This document shows, piece after piece, positions 43,880 to 53,109 of a stretch of DNA of 64,000 nucleotides (position 1 is its first letter; every line of letters begins with the position of its first letter). This DNA comes from Candidatus Obscuribacterales bacterium (GTDB taxonomy: Bacteria > Cyanobacteriota > Vampirovibrionia > Obscuribacterales > Obscuribacteraceae), in NCBI GenBank assembly GCA_020050835.1, contig JAGVKB010000142.1, positions 62,001 to 126,000 of the forward strand, read 5' to 3'. The notes below the pieces were generated by a model that saw only the letters and a program-made list of their open reading frames with translations, was not told the DNA's origin and did not search any database. The position numbers and the translations under genes are program-made.

Positions 43880-43944
43880 TCAAGAGGAACCGGACAATCG
43901 CCACTGCCTGTTGTAAATTCTCCCTAGCACGTCTCGCCGAGATA

Positions 43945-44454
43945 TTGCGCTTGATCGCCCTGTCCATCTTGTTCGGCGGCTCGGTAACAATCGTGGCTGT
44001 GGCCATGATGCTTGTCTTCTCCGCAGTCGCCGAGGGCATTCCAAAGACTCAAGCCGCCACGGCTAATGCTCCAATCTTTATTCACTTCAGCAAAGTCTTG
44101 CTCGGCGGCGGTATCACTCTGCTTATAGCAGAAGCGCTCTCATTCTCTCAAAGTAAGAATACGGCGAAATCCACGCTGATTCGCTACGTTTTGAGCCTGT
44201 TGTGCGTAGCAACCACGATGATCTTTGCTCTGGGCATTGTCCCACCGATGTCCGAGATGCTTACGATTATGCATACAAAGACCAACCTGTCTGCCGAAGA
44301 GTTGACGGGACTTCAGTCCAGCTTTCACCGCTTGCACGAGATTTCGCGACTAGTAGTTGGTGGCACAATTCTTACCGCCCTTTTTTCTCTCCTGATTCCC
44401 GCATCCATGTCGCAGCCCGCTGCCGGCGTGCCTGGCATCACGCTCGATGAGTAA
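43945..44454 (+). CDS. DUF4149-like four-helix membrane protein
   Basis: A 169-residue membrane protein with four helices (about residues 1-28, 46-62, 75-98 and 140-158). The layout and the small first loop (FSAVAEGIPKTQ) resemble DUF4149 proteins; function unknown. The frame is open from 43777, but that start overlaps the redoxin gene and reads through both palindromes as non-coding-looking sequence. The TTG at 43945, after a weak GAGATA, yields an N-terminus (RLIALSILFGGSVT) that fits the family; an AGAGGAA at 43882-43888 has no ATG, GTG or TTG just after it. The start is therefore uncertain. It is followed by the HD hydrolase after 12 nt. Confidence 0.65.
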   Translation: MRLIALSILFGGSVTIVAVAMMLVFSAVAEGIPKTQAATANAPIFIHFSKVLLGGGITLLIAEALSFSQSKNTAKSTLIRYVLSLLCVATTMIFALGIVPPMSEMLTIMHTKTNLSAEELTGLQSSFHRLHEISRLVVGGTILTALFSLLIPASMSQPAAGVPGITLDE

Positions 44455-44466
44455 GGGTATCCCGCC

Positions 44467-45759
44467 ATGCAAATCAATCCGGGCAAACGAAGCTATCTAG
44501 ATCCGATTCATCAGGACATAGTTCTCGACCGCGCCAAACCATCCGAGCGCTTAGTAATGGATCTGATCGACACACCGGAGTTTCAACGCTTACGGAGAAT
44601 ACATCAGCTGGGCGTCTCGTACTTCACGTTCCAGGGAGCTGAGGGCTCTCGGTTTACACATTCTGTGGGCGTGATGCACATCGCTTCCCGCATGACCGAG
44701 CTGCTCGCCGAGCGAACACCGACCGCGCTCGAGATGAAGCCGCTGATTGTTGCTACCGCCTTGCTTCATGATGTCGGGCACGGGCCCTACAGCCACGTGA
44801 CTGAAAAGATAGTGGGCTACGATCACGAGGAGTGGTCCTGCAAAATTATCACCGGCGACACGATGCTGAATAAGGTGCTTGCCGATTTCGACCCCAAGCT
44901 GCCGGCCCAAATCGCCGCGGTCCTGAAAAAGACTTTCGAGCCACACTGGATATCGCACATGGTGTCCAGCCAATTAGACTGCGATCGCTTTGATTACCTC
45001 TTGCGCGACAGTTACATGACCGGCACCACATATGGTTCATTCGCACTGCAACGCATACTCTCCTCGCTCGAAGTAGATGAAGATTCGGATCGCATCGTCG
45101 TATCGGGAGACAAGGGGCAGATCGCTGTCGAAGACTACCTGTTTGCCCGTTATTCAATGTACGCTCAGGTTTATTATCACAAAAAGAACCTCGCCGCTCG
45201 GGCTCTCCTCAAGAAACTGGTCAAACGGGCAAGACAGCTTGGAGACAAAGTTTGCTTCATGGATGAGCCTACCCGCAAGTGGTTGATGGCAGAAGAAATT
45301 AGCGTCAAAGACTATCTCGACCTGGACGACGTTCAGATGACCTATCACATCAAACGCTGGCTCAATGATCCAGACCCTGTACTTTCTGACCTGGCCGCTC
45401 GATTCATCAACCGCAAGCTCTTCAAGGCGAGCCGCCTGCCGGCGCTTTCGCGCCCTGCTGTCGAAGAGATTCGCAGCAAAGCAGGACGCGTGATCAGTGA
45501 GATTGGATTAGATCCCGAATTCTATGTTGCCCTGGAAACAACCGGTTTAAGACCATACGATTACTACCGCCCGGACTCAGACTTTCCCCAAACCAACATC
45601 ATGGTGCGCACTGAAAATGGTTCGGTACGGGAGCTCTCTACTCTCTCCTCTCCGGTTGAAGCCTTAGTAAAGGGAGATTTTGAGACTTATTGGCTGATTT
45701 ATCCCGATGAAGCGCGAGACAAGATATCAACTTTGCGAGAGCTTGCCACAGCCCACTGA
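44467..45759 (+). CDS. HD-domain phosphohydrolase (SAMHD1/dGTPase-like)
   Basis: A 430-residue metal-dependent phosphohydrolase. The HD motif is split in the usual way: FTHSVGVMHIASRM (first His), then TALLHDVGHGPYSH (His-Asp pair, about residue 99) and later SSQLDCDRFDYLLRDS (Asp). The start segment DPIHQDIVL and TPEFQRLRRIHQLG with SHPxSGAxxSRF-like residues is typical of SAMHD1-type triphosphohydrolases, which hydrolyse dNTPs or related nucleotides. The substrate is not proven by sequence. It may be co-transcribed with the DUF4149-like gene and ends 21 nt before the convergent histidine kinase. Confidence 0.9.
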   Translation: MQINPGKRSYLDPIHQDIVLDRAKPSERLVMDLIDTPEFQRLRRIHQLGVSYFTFQGAEGSRFTHSVGVMHIASRMTELLAERTPTALEMKPLIVATALLHDVGHGPYSHVTEKIVGYDHEEWSCKIITGDTMLNKVLADFDPKLPAQIAAVLKKTFEPHWISHMVSSQLDCDRFDYLLRDSYMTGTTYGSFALQRILSSLEVDEDSDRIVVSGDKGQIAVEDYLFARYSMYAQVYYHKKNLAARALLKKLVKRARQLGDKVCFMDEPTRKWLMAEEISVKDYLDLDDVQMTYHIKRWLNDPDPVLSDLAARFINRKLFKASRLPALSRPAVEEIRSKAGRVISEIGLDPEFYVALETTGLRPYDYYRPDSDFPQTNIMVRTENGSVRELSTLSSPVEALVKGDFETYWLIYPDEARDKISTLRELATAH

Positions 45760-45780
45760 TGATTGCTTCCGCTTATTTTT

Positions 45781-47280
45781 CTAGGGATCTACTGATGCTG
45801 GCAGAGCACTAGCGCCCGTAAGCACGAACCAGAAGCACGCCCCTTTTCCTTCCTCGCTGGTCACTCCGATTCGGCCTCCGTGCTGCTCGACAATCAGCTT
45901 GCAGATTGGCAGTCCGAGACCGGTGCCACCTCTTTTGGTGGCATCTTCAACACTCACTTGCCGGTATCTTTCGAAGATCAAATCCTGATGCCGCTTCGCA
46001 ATTCCGGGACCCTGATCGCTGACGCGAAACTCCACATCCGATGAGCCCGGCTTTCGTTCCACTTCCACGGTCACAAGACCTTTGTTCGGCGAGAACTTAC
46101 AGGCATTTGAAAGCAGATTGACGAGCACCTGCACCAGCCTGTCCGGATCAGCCAGAACACTCATCGCCGCTCCGGACTTCTGAATGTTCACCGCATTCTG
46201 CGCAGCGTCCGCAGCGACCGCTTCAATTGCCTTATCGACCAGCTCAAAAACGTCCACTTGCCGGCGATCGAGCGCCATCTTTCCGGCCTCGAGCTTTTCG
46301 AGATCCAGCAGGTCATTAATCAACCGAATCAAGCGAGTTACGCTCATCTCGACTTTGCTGGAACGATCGACAATCGGCTGCGATACATCACCCAGAACGC
46401 CGTTGCCGAGCATATACAAGAATGCCTGCACCGTCGTCAGCGGCGATCTCAGATCATGGCTGATCATCGCCACGAATGCCTGCCGAGCTCGCTGCGCTTC
46501 AGCCAGTTCATCCGACATTTGATGAAAGGATTGATCGAGCATGGCAATCTCATCGGCCCCGGCTATCTTCGGATTGAGCGGTTGCCCGCGTTTTAAGCGA
46601 TTGGTGTTATCCACCATTACCGTCAGGCGCGAAGTGATTCCGCGCGCGAAAAACAGCTGTAAGACAGCAGCAAAGCCTACATTTACAATTAACCCTACAA
46701 TCAAAAGCGAACGAATGATTTCTCGAATCTTTCTCTGCTCCTCCGGGCTGGCAGCCAAGCGCTTCTCCATATCTTGACCGAGCAAAAGTATCTTCTCCAC
46801 CAGCCGATGATAGGCCAGCACGACCGGCTCGGTCGGACTATTGAGCAGCGCCAGTGAGGCTTGTGTATCCATGCCATCAATCTTCGACTTGGCACCATTC
46901 ATCCAATCAGAACAAAATCTCGCTTCTGAATCAATCTGCGCGATCAACTCCTTGGCGGTCTTATATGGCTCCAGCGAACGTTTCAGATCTGAGACGGTGC
47001 TGTGCAGATCAGTCGAGAGGGTTAAATACTGGCGCCAATAATCATCCTTGCGCGTCGCCACATAGTTTCGCAGTTCGTTCTTCGACTCAATGAGCGCCCT
47101 TCCAAGATGCTGAATCTCAACGGCAATCGCTTTCAGGTCCTTTTCTCGTTCAACCTCTCGCTCGGTCTGCAGCACCTGCAAAAAGAGGATGCCGACAAAC
47201 ATCAACTCAATCCCGATCATCATAGATACGAGTATCAAGCCTTGTTTGGCAAGCGACAGCTTACTTTTTGCACCAAGCAT
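45781..47280 (-). CDS. membrane sensor histidine kinase (orphan)
   Basis: A 499-residue two-component sensor kinase. Two helices (about residues 13-34 and 192-211) enclose a periplasmic four-helix domain of the CHASE3 type; then HAMP (about 212-264), HisKA with phospho-acceptor His275 in FVAMISHDLRSPLT, and the ATPase with NLLSNACKFSP, SDQGPGIA and GGTGLGLPICK. No response regulator gene is adjacent, so its partner is elsewhere. The start at 47280 (MLGAKSKLSL) has no strong ribosome-binding site. It is divergent from the alpha/beta hydrolase gene. Confidence 0.93.
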   Translation of the reverse strand: MLGAKSKLSLAKQGLILVSMMIGIELMFVGILFLQVLQTEREVEREKDLKAIAVEIQHLGRALIESKNELRNYVATRKDDYWRQYLTLSTDLHSTVSDLKRSLEPYKTAKELIAQIDSEARFCSDWMNGAKSKIDGMDTQASLALLNSPTEPVVLAYHRLVEKILLLGQDMEKRLAASPEEQRKIREIIRSLLIVGLIVNVGFAAVLQLFFARGITSRLTVMVDNTNRLKRGQPLNPKIAGADEIAMLDQSFHQMSDELAEAQRARQAFVAMISHDLRSPLTTVQAFLYMLGNGVLGDVSQPIVDRSSKVEMSVTRLIRLINDLLDLEKLEAGKMALDRRQVDVFELVDKAIEAVAADAAQNAVNIQKSGAAMSVLADPDRLVQVLVNLLSNACKFSPNKGLVTVEVERKPGSSDVEFRVSDQGPGIAKRHQDLIFERYRQVSVEDATKRGGTGLGLPICKLIVEQHGGRIGVTSEEGKGACFWFVLTGASALPASVDP

Positions 47281-47486
47281 GAACGAAAGTCACTCGCGGC
47301 CAATGAAACCAATCAACCTGAATTCTAGCTTAACACCAGCTCCGGCTCGCCCGGATTTGGCCGAAATCCAAGCATGACAAGAACTGCGAGATAGAACGAT
47401 GCACTTCATTAAGTGATCTGTTGGTCAGCCGGAAGGGAAACTGGCCAGCTTAAACTGCCACTGTTGGCCATTCCCGAGGGCAGAGC

Positions 47487-48587
47487 ATGCTGCGCGTCCG
47501 TTTTGCGATCACTTTCCGCCGGCAAATCTCATTGCTGCTTGCGCTGATTCTGAGTTGCGCTGGCTCGGGGCATGCCAATCAGCTGCTCAAACAAACCGAT
47601 ACAACCAGAGTGGAGCTGGTCGTTCCGGTTGCCTTCGCAACCGATCGCAGCCGGTCGGAAGAACGGTCTTTCCAAGCTTGGTTCGGCAAGCAATCAATTG
47701 ATGATCCCGACTCGCTCAGTTATGGCATTATTGAAAAATCCACTGTAATTAGAGACTTTCCAAAGTCGCTGCTTCCCCGGCCGGACTACCAAAATGGGTC
47801 AGAGCAACCGCTTGATTCCGACTCTTCGAACGGCTCCGCCGAATGCAGAGGCAAAGAGCGGGTAAGCAATCATGAGATAACATCTCTGTTTCAGGAGCTC
47901 AGGCGCAAAAACAAAACCGGCCGGATCGTTGTCTATGTGCATGGCTGCTGTATGAGCTTTGCAGCTTCCGCCGGCGAGGCAGCCTCGTTGTCTGCCTGGA
48001 TTCAACAACCCGTTGTTATGTACGACTGGGGCTCGCCACCGGCTAGCTATGCCGGGTCGCTCGTGTCGTATCCGCGCAGCCAGGCAAGATTCAACGCCTT
48101 CATCGAAAGAGTTGGGCGCGAATTCCCTGATTGTCAGATTTCGCTTGTCGGCTTCAGTCTAGGCGCACAACTCATCACTGATTTCCTGTTGCAGGGCTCG
48201 AATGACTCCAGGCAGATAGCCGATGTCGTATTGGCCAAACCGGATGTCGACTTAATCGCCTTCAAAAGCCATCTGGACAAGCTTTTTACTCGAGCTGCAC
48301 GAATTCATATTCTGGCAGCCAGGAATGACTGGGCGCTCGCTTTATCCGGCGCGCTCAGGCGGCTGTCCAGCCCGAGTTTCGACTCCACGCGCCTGGGAGC
48401 AGCTGAGGCAGCGCTGGCCGGCAAAAGCTCCATAAAAATCCTGGAGATCTCTCAACTGGGAATCAATCACGTCCTGCCTTGCTCGGTGATCGCCGAGATC
48501 CTCAAATTTGGTGGCAACCCGTTAGATTCTGAGCGCTACTTATTCAAAGACCTCGCTAATGGCTTAGTTGAAGTTTCTTGGCGCTAA
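47487..48587 (+). CDS. secreted alpha/beta hydrolase (DUF900-like)
   Basis: A 366-residue exported alpha/beta-hydrolase. The signal peptide (about residues 1-31) is followed by VPVAFATDRSR, the DUF900 entry motif. The core has VVYVHGCCMSFAASAGE (oxyanion region), MYDWGSPP, the nucleophile elbow LVGFSLGAQL with Ser, and late Asp and His candidates in ILAARNDWAL and GINHVL. Substrate is unknown; an esterase or lipase role in the envelope is likely. There is no adjacent partner on the same strand until ffh. Confidence 0.83.
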   Translation: MLRVRFAITFRRQISLLLALILSCAGSGHANQLLKQTDTTRVELVVPVAFATDRSRSEERSFQAWFGKQSIDDPDSLSYGIIEKSTVIRDFPKSLLPRPDYQNGSEQPLDSDSSNGSAECRGKERVSNHEITSLFQELRRKNKTGRIVVYVHGCCMSFAASAGEAASLSAWIQQPVVMYDWGSPPASYAGSLVSYPRSQARFNAFIERVGREFPDCQISLVGFSLGAQLITDFLLQGSNDSRQIADVVLAKPDVDLIAFKSHLDKLFTRAARIHILAARNDWALALSGALRRLSSPSFDSTRLGAAEAALAGKSSIKILEISQLGINHVLPCSVIAEILKFGGNPLDSERYLFKDLANGLVEVSWR

Positions 48588-48761
48588 ATCTTAAGATGTG
48601 CGCCACCAGAGGATTGCCAGGCTGATTCTTTTGTTAGCCTGTTAATATGCTTGATGCTCGTTAGCCCCGAAGCTCCTTTGCGGCTAAAATGAGCTCTGCT
48701 CGGCCGGTGCTTGTCCGGTTCAAGCGTCCTGACTATCAGCTGAATCATCGCGAGTAATTAA

Positions 48762-50258
48762 ATGTTCGAAACACTGACCGACAGATTGCAAGGCGTCATG
48801 AAAGCCATCCGGGGCGACGCCAAACTCACACCGGAAAACATCGAAGAAGCGATTCGAGAAGTTCGAAAGTCGCTGCTCGAAGCAGACGTAAGCTTGAAGG
48901 TGGTCAAGCTCTTCATCAGCCGAGTACGCCAGAAGGCGTTGGGCGTCGAGGTGTTAGATTCGGTCACTCCGGCGCAACAATTCATCAAAGTTGTCTATGA
49001 CGAGCTGGTCGTCATCTTGGGCGGCGAGAACGTACCGCTCAATATGAAAGGTGGCCCGAGCATCATTATGCTGCTCGGACTGCAAGGCTCGGGAAAGACC
49101 ACCGCTTGCGCAAAGCTCGCACTCAAGCTGAGAAAGGACGGCTACAATCCGTTAATGGTGGCCTGCGACGTGCAACGGCCGGCCGCTATCATGCAGCTTC
49201 AGACACTCGGGAAACAAGTAAACATTCCGGTCTTTACGATTGCCGGATCGCAAGATGTCCAGGAGATCGCCGCCAAATCGCTCGAGCAAGCGAAGGCAGT
49301 CGGCAACAATCCGGTCATTTTTGACACCGCCGGACGGCTTCAGGTGGACACCGATCTCATGGCCGAGTTGATGTTGCTCGATCGCGGCTTCGAGCCAGGC
49401 GAGAAGCTGCTCGTGGTCGATTCTATGACCGGGCAAGAGGCGGTCAACGTCGCTGAGACCTTCAATACCCAGTTAGAGATAAGCGGCGTCATCCTCACCA
49501 AGGTGGATGGCGATGCTCGTGGCGGCGCCGCACTATCCGTGCGCGAATCGACAACCAAACCGATTAAGTTCATCTCAACCGGCGAGAAGCTCGACCAGAT
49601 TGAGGCCTTTTACCCCGATCGCATGGCCAGTCGAATCCTCGGAATGGGCGATGTGCTGACTCTGGTTGAGAAGGCCCAGGCAACCATTGACGAGAAGGAG
49701 GCCGAAAAGGTCGCCAAACAGATGATGGGTGGTGAGTTTACCCTCGAGATGTTTGTCTCGGCTCAACGCATGATGAAAAAGATGGGCTCCTTGGGCGACA
49801 TCATGAAGATGATGGGAATGGGCGGCATGCTTGGATTATCCAGCGAGCAGCAGGACCAGATCGCCAGCCATGGTGAGAATATGTTCAAACTTTATGAGAC
49901 AGCTATTAACTCCATGACGCCAACCGAACGCCAGAAGCCGGAGATCATCAATATGAGCCGGCGCAGACGAATAGCTGCCGGTGCTGGTCTTAAGGACAAT
50001 GAAGTGGGTCAAATGTTAAATGAGTTTGAACAGATGCGTAAAATGTTCACCCAAATGAGGAAGATGTTCGGCAATGGATTTCCCGGTATGCCCGGTGGGA
50101 TGCCCTTTGGAATGCCGGGCGGTCCTGAGCCTCCAGGCGGCGTCATGCCTCAGCTTCCCAAGTTGCCGCCGGGCGGCTTTCCGCGCAACCCACCTCCTGG
50201 CTTCCCACTCAAAGGACCAGGCGGGGGCTATTTTCGCAAGAAAGGCAAGCGTTTTTGA
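48762..50258 (+). CDS. ffh: signal recognition particle protein Ffh (SRP54)
   Basis: The GTPase of the signal recognition particle, which with SRP RNA and FtsY targets nascent membrane proteins. The N domain is followed by the G domain motifs LGLQGSGKTT, CDVQRPAA, DTAGRLQVD and TKVDGDARGG, then a Met-rich M domain (about residues 320-430) with MMKKMGSLGDIMKMMG and SRRRRIA (RNA-binding). The Gly/Pro/Met-rich C-terminal tail (GMPGGMPFGMPGG) is longer than usual. It begins the ffh-rpsP-khpA block, with 147 nt to rpsP. Confidence 0.97.
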   Translation: MFETLTDRLQGVMKAIRGDAKLTPENIEEAIREVRKSLLEADVSLKVVKLFISRVRQKALGVEVLDSVTPAQQFIKVVYDELVVILGGENVPLNMKGGPSIIMLLGLQGSGKTTACAKLALKLRKDGYNPLMVACDVQRPAAIMQLQTLGKQVNIPVFTIAGSQDVQEIAAKSLEQAKAVGNNPVIFDTAGRLQVDTDLMAELMLLDRGFEPGEKLLVVDSMTGQEAVNVAETFNTQLEISGVILTKVDGDARGGAALSVRESTTKPIKFISTGEKLDQIEAFYPDRMASRILGMGDVLTLVEKAQATIDEKEAEKVAKQMMGGEFTLEMFVSAQRMMKKMGSLGDIMKMMGMGGMLGLSSEQQDQIASHGENMFKLYETAINSMTPTERQKPEIINMSRRRRIAAGAGLKDNEVGQMLNEFEQMRKMFTQMRKMFGNGFPGMPGGMPFGMPGGPEPPGGVMPQLPKLPPGGFPRNPPPGFPLKGPGGGYFRKKGKRF

Positions 50259-50405
50259 TCTGCTAGAATAAGCAGGCGCAGAAAGTACGAAGCTTTCTGT
50301 AGGCAAGCGTGTTGACGCATGGAAAAGGCGAAGGACGACGCCGACACAGCGCTTGAGTGTGAGCGCTAAACACAATTATTCAGAGGTCCATTAGAGGAAG
50401 GTTCA

Positions 50406-50672
50406 GTGGTTAAAATCAGGCTTAAGCGCATCGGGGCAAAGAAGACGCCCCATTACCGAGTGGTCGTGACAGACGGCCGCAATCGGCGCGATGGAATGCC
50501 CATCGAAGAAGTAGGCTATTACAATCCTCGGTCTAAAGAACTCAAGCTCGATAAAGAAGCGGTCGAAAGATGGATAAAAAATGGCGCCCAGCCCAGCGAG
50601 ACGGTGCAAAGTCTTATAAGAAAGGCTGGGGACGCCCCTCAGGCCCCCGCTTCCGCCCAGCAGGCCCGGTAG
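50406..50672 (+). CDS. rpsP: 30S ribosomal protein S16
   Basis: An 88-residue component of the 30S subunit body. [33 protein letters not shown] and [16 protein letters not shown] match the family over its full length; a short Pro/Ala tail follows. It starts at GTG 50406 with AGAGGAAG about 8 nt upstream. The ffh-rpsP order is conserved in many bacteria. The 3' third overlaps a long alternative frame that leads into khpA. Two small stem sequences (AGAAAG/CTTTCT and AGCGCT/AGCGCT) lie in the leader, possibly for regulation. Confidence 0.96.
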   Translation: MVKIRLKRIGAKKTPHYRVVVTDGRNRRDGMPIEEVGYYNPRSKELKLDKEAVERWIKNGAQPSETVQSLIRKAGDAPQAPASAQQAR

Positions 50673-50947
50673 ATTACTCGAATACTTCCGGCGAAGACCT
50701 GGCAGAATACGTGCTGACAGTTCTCGCACGCGATCCCAATGCGATCGAGATCAAGCGGGACTCGCAGCAACAGGCTCATGTGATCGTTTCAGCAACGTGC
50801 GATCCGGCTTTGACCGGACGCCTGATTGGCAAGGGCGGCAAGACAATTTCCGCGCTCAGGCTTTTAGTGCGGGCCGTCGCGAACGAACATGGGAAAAGGG
50901 TAGATGTCGAAGTCGCCTCTCAATCCGAGGAACAGTCCGACCAATAA
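50570..50947 (+). CDS. khpA: RNA-binding KH-domain protein KhpA
   Basis: A type II KH RNA-binding protein that elsewhere pairs with KhpB/Jag to bind mRNAs and affect cell elongation. The core is [20 protein letters not shown], then VIVSATCDP and the GxxG loop [15 protein letters not shown]. The family usually starts at the EDLAEYV segment, but no ATG, GTG or TTG lies close before it (a GTG inside it would cut the first helix). The only canonical start is the ATG at 50570, which would overlap rpsP by 103 nt and add a 40-residue basic Pro-rich extension. Real initiation may use a rare codon or frameshifting from rpsP. The gene identity is firm; the start is not. Confidence 0.85.
   Translation: MDKKWRPAQRDGAKSYKKGWGRPSGPRFRPAGPVDYSNTSGEDLAEYVLTVLARDPNAIEIKRDSQQQAHVIVSATCDPALTGRLIGKGGKTISALRLLVRAVANEHGKRVDVEVASQSEEQSDQ
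50576..50582 (+). other. possible slippery heptamer in rpsP
   Basis: A AAA AAT in the rpsP frame (codons AAA AAT at 50577-50582) has the X-XXY-YYZ form of a -1 frameshift site. A -1 shift here would enter exactly the khpA frame. It would also cut the conserved S16 C-terminus, so use is doubtful. Confidence 0.25.
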
Positions 50948-50965
50948 TCGCTTCCGGAAAGGCCA

Positions 50966-51343
50966 ATGAGCGACTCCGAATCTAAGCCTGAAGAGCAGAA
51001 AAAGAGACCTTCCAGCAATTTCATGGACTCCGGCTCAACAATTGTTGGCGGTGAGAACCTAGGAATTGGTTTGATCCAGAAACTGCTCGAAGCCAATGTC
51101 TTGTCTCCGGCCCAGGCACAACTTGTACTTGCCGACCAGGAAGTGACCGGAATGAGCGTGGAGGAAGTCGTCTTGGCCAGAGGCTGGGTGACGGAAGCCA
51201 AACTAGATGAAATTGCCCCGGGTCGGAAGAAACCAGACCAGCAGAATTCGCTCAGAGTTTCAGCTGGTAGCAAGAATTACCAGCAAAACTTCAAACAGTA
51301 TCGCTCGCTAATGGAAAGGATACTGGGCATTAGCTGGGATTGA
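50966..51343 (+). CDS. small protein with GspE/MshEN-like N-terminal domain motif
   Basis: A 125-residue cytoplasmic protein. Residues 33-85 (LIQKLLEANVLSPAQAQLVL and VTGMSVEEVVLARGWVTEAK) match the helical repeat found at the N-termini of GspE/PilB ATPases (MshEN/T2SSE_N), which in some proteins binds c-di-GMP. There is no ATPase part, so it is a stand-alone domain. Short polar ends flank it. It starts 18 nt after khpA, where rimM and trmD follow in many genomes, and is convergent with the TPR gene. Function unknown. Confidence 0.65.
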   Translation: MSDSESKPEEQKKRPSSNFMDSGSTIVGGENLGIGLIQKLLEANVLSPAQAQLVLADQEVTGMSVEEVVLARGWVTEAKLDEIAPGRKKPDQQNSLRVSAGSKNYQQNFKQYRSLMERILGISWD

Positions 51344-51357
51344 ACACCAATACGCAG

Positions 51358-52221
51358 TCAGGGCGCGGACATCTGTCCGAGCGCGTTACGAACCCAATCG
51401 CCGCGAGCGCCCTTCAGCTCGGTCCGGCTGTGATGAAAGATACGAGCATCTGGATCGGCGCCGGGAAACTGAGAGACTCCGATTACAGTAAAGTCGAAAA
51501 TGATCGTGTCTTCATATTGCGCTCCAGTCGACTCCGGAGCCGCACCACTGTCCGAACGGCTCGACTCTTCAACCGGCTGGCCAGGCCTGTCGATTGAGTT
51601 TTGGGCAGGCTCAGAAGCGGAAAGCAGTGGAGTTCGAGCAGCCCTGGTCGAACTTACTACCGCAGACTGCCGGACGAGTCGGGACCCGCTCTGAGCAGAT
51701 TCGTATGCAAACCGCGCTTCCTCTTCGCGACCGGTCTTCCGCAAGAGAGTGGCATACTGCCGCAAAGTGTATGCATATGGTGCGGCCTTACCGGTACCCA
51801 GCTTTTCGCTCTTGGACAGCGCGCTTTTAAACAGCACACCGGACTGATCGTATTTGCCCTGCTCTCTTAAACTAGCTGCCAAGTTTGTGAGCATCAGCAC
51901 GAGATTGCGATCATCGACTTTGTGCTTCTCGGCATCCAACAAAGCGGCTTGATAATACCTTTCGGCCGACGCATAGTCGCCCTTGACGTACGCCGCTGCG
52001 CCCAGGTCGCTGAAGTATCTCCAAATCGAGTCAGCAATTCCTGTTCGTCCGAGCTCCGACACCGTGGCGTGCAGCTTGAATGGCTCAGCACTGGTCGGTC
52101 CGCCTTCCAACGCTGATGCAGAGCCGGCGCTCGCCAGTAGTGACAGTAAAAAAAGCCAAGCGACATCTCGCCGCGGCTGAGCGGTTTTGCCAATCTTGCA
52201 GCGCTCGAAGCTGTAGTCCAC
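51358..52221 (-). CDS. secreted TPR protein
   Basis: A 287-residue exported protein. The signal peptide (about residues 18-38, ending ASA) is followed by three TPR units: DLGAAAYVKGDYASAERYYQ, NLAASLREQGKYDQSGVLFK and QYATLLRKTGREEEARFAYE. The C-terminal 100 residues are Ser/Pro-rich with a short hydrophobic strand (IIFDFTVIGVSQFP). Start is the GTG at 52221 with AAAGGAGG 8 nt upstream, a near-perfect ribosome-binding site. Partners unknown. Confidence 0.8.
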   Translation of the reverse strand: MDYSFERCKIGKTAQPRRDVAWLFLLSLLASAGSASALEGGPTSAEPFKLHATVSELGRTGIADSIWRYFSDLGAAAYVKGDYASAERYYQAALLDAEKHKVDDRNLVLMLTNLAASLREQGKYDQSGVLFKSALSKSEKLGTGKAAPYAYTLRQYATLLRKTGREEEARFAYESAQSGSRLVRQSAVVSSTRAARTPLLSASEPAQNSIDRPGQPVEESSRSDSGAAPESTGAQYEDTIIFDFTVIGVSQFPGADPDARIFHHSRTELKGARGDWVRNALGQMSAP

Positions 52222-52479
52222 TGCTCAGCCTCCTTTCACCACTATATCAAAGCTCTCGGAGCGGGCGACGAGCAGGTGCTACAACACAGGAAACTTCGCA
52301 GACAACATAGGATATTTCCTAGCTACCGTTTGTTTCGTCAAAGCAGAACCGCAAAGTTTCGGCTTGTTGAGCAAGCGGAGATATAGTATCCGGTCATACC
52401 AGATACGGGCCAGCTAATTTATGGAAGAACTACAGGCGGTGGCAAGTGAGCGCCTAATATCGTTGCGATCTAAAACCCC

Positions 52480-53067
52480 CTAGAGATCCATTGCTCCGTC
52501 TGCTCCGGGGAAGGTTCCGGCGGACGGATTGTAATAGCCGCCACCGACTTGCCCGCCGGGTAACTCTCTAGCATTTCCGCTGATTGACTCTGCCCACTCC
52601 TGTCCTCCCGGAAGGAATTCGTCCCGTCCCCAGGCCGAAGGCAGTAATCCTCCTGGTCTTCCACGAACGCTCGGGTGTCCGGTTGTCAGTCCTTCGCTTG
52701 TCCTTCCTTGAATACCGGCATTGATTCTGTTGTCCGGTCCGAAGCCGTCGTTATCCGGAGGTGGTCCGACGGCGCCCTCATCACCAAAAATTCGATCCGC
52801 CAGTCCGCCAGCGCCGTCAACGAACCCTGCCAGACTTGTCGGTGGCAGCCCTCGTCCGTCGTGCCCGTAGATAGGAGCTAGACGGCCGTACGATGCTCTC
52901 GGCAGTACTGGAGCACCTGTTCTGCCGTCCTGATCTGTCCTCGTATCAGTCTCGCCCGAAATTCGCATCTGCGCCCCCGAATAATCGCCGGCGGTATAAT
53001 CCAGAGCCCATACCGGGTTTACCAGCCACGCGCATGAAGCGAGAACGATAGATAACGTCTTGAGCAT
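52480..53067 (-). CDS. secreted Gly/Asp-rich protein
   Basis: A 195-residue exported protein of unknown function. The signal peptide MLKTLSIVLASCAWLVNPVW is followed by a low-complexity Gly/Pro/Asp-rich chain without helices or Cys (GRGLPPTSLAG, GPDNRINAGIQG, LPGGQVGGGYYNP). It may be a disordered or surface-layer-associated protein. GGGAG lies 9 nt before the ATG. It is 42 nt downstream of the Cys-rich gene, on the same strand, so the two may be co-transcribed. Confidence 0.65.
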   Translation of the reverse strand: MLKTLSIVLASCAWLVNPVWALDYTAGDYSGAQMRISGETDTRTDQDGRTGAPVLPRASYGRLAPIYGHDGRGLPPTSLAGFVDGAGGLADRIFGDEGAVGPPPDNDGFGPDNRINAGIQGRTSEGLTTGHPSVRGRPGGLLPSAWGRDEFLPGGQEWAESISGNARELPGGQVGGGYYNPSAGTFPGADGAMDL

Positions 53068-53109
53068 AATTTCAAACTCCCTAGTAAATGTAGCGCCCCG
53101 AAGAACCTT

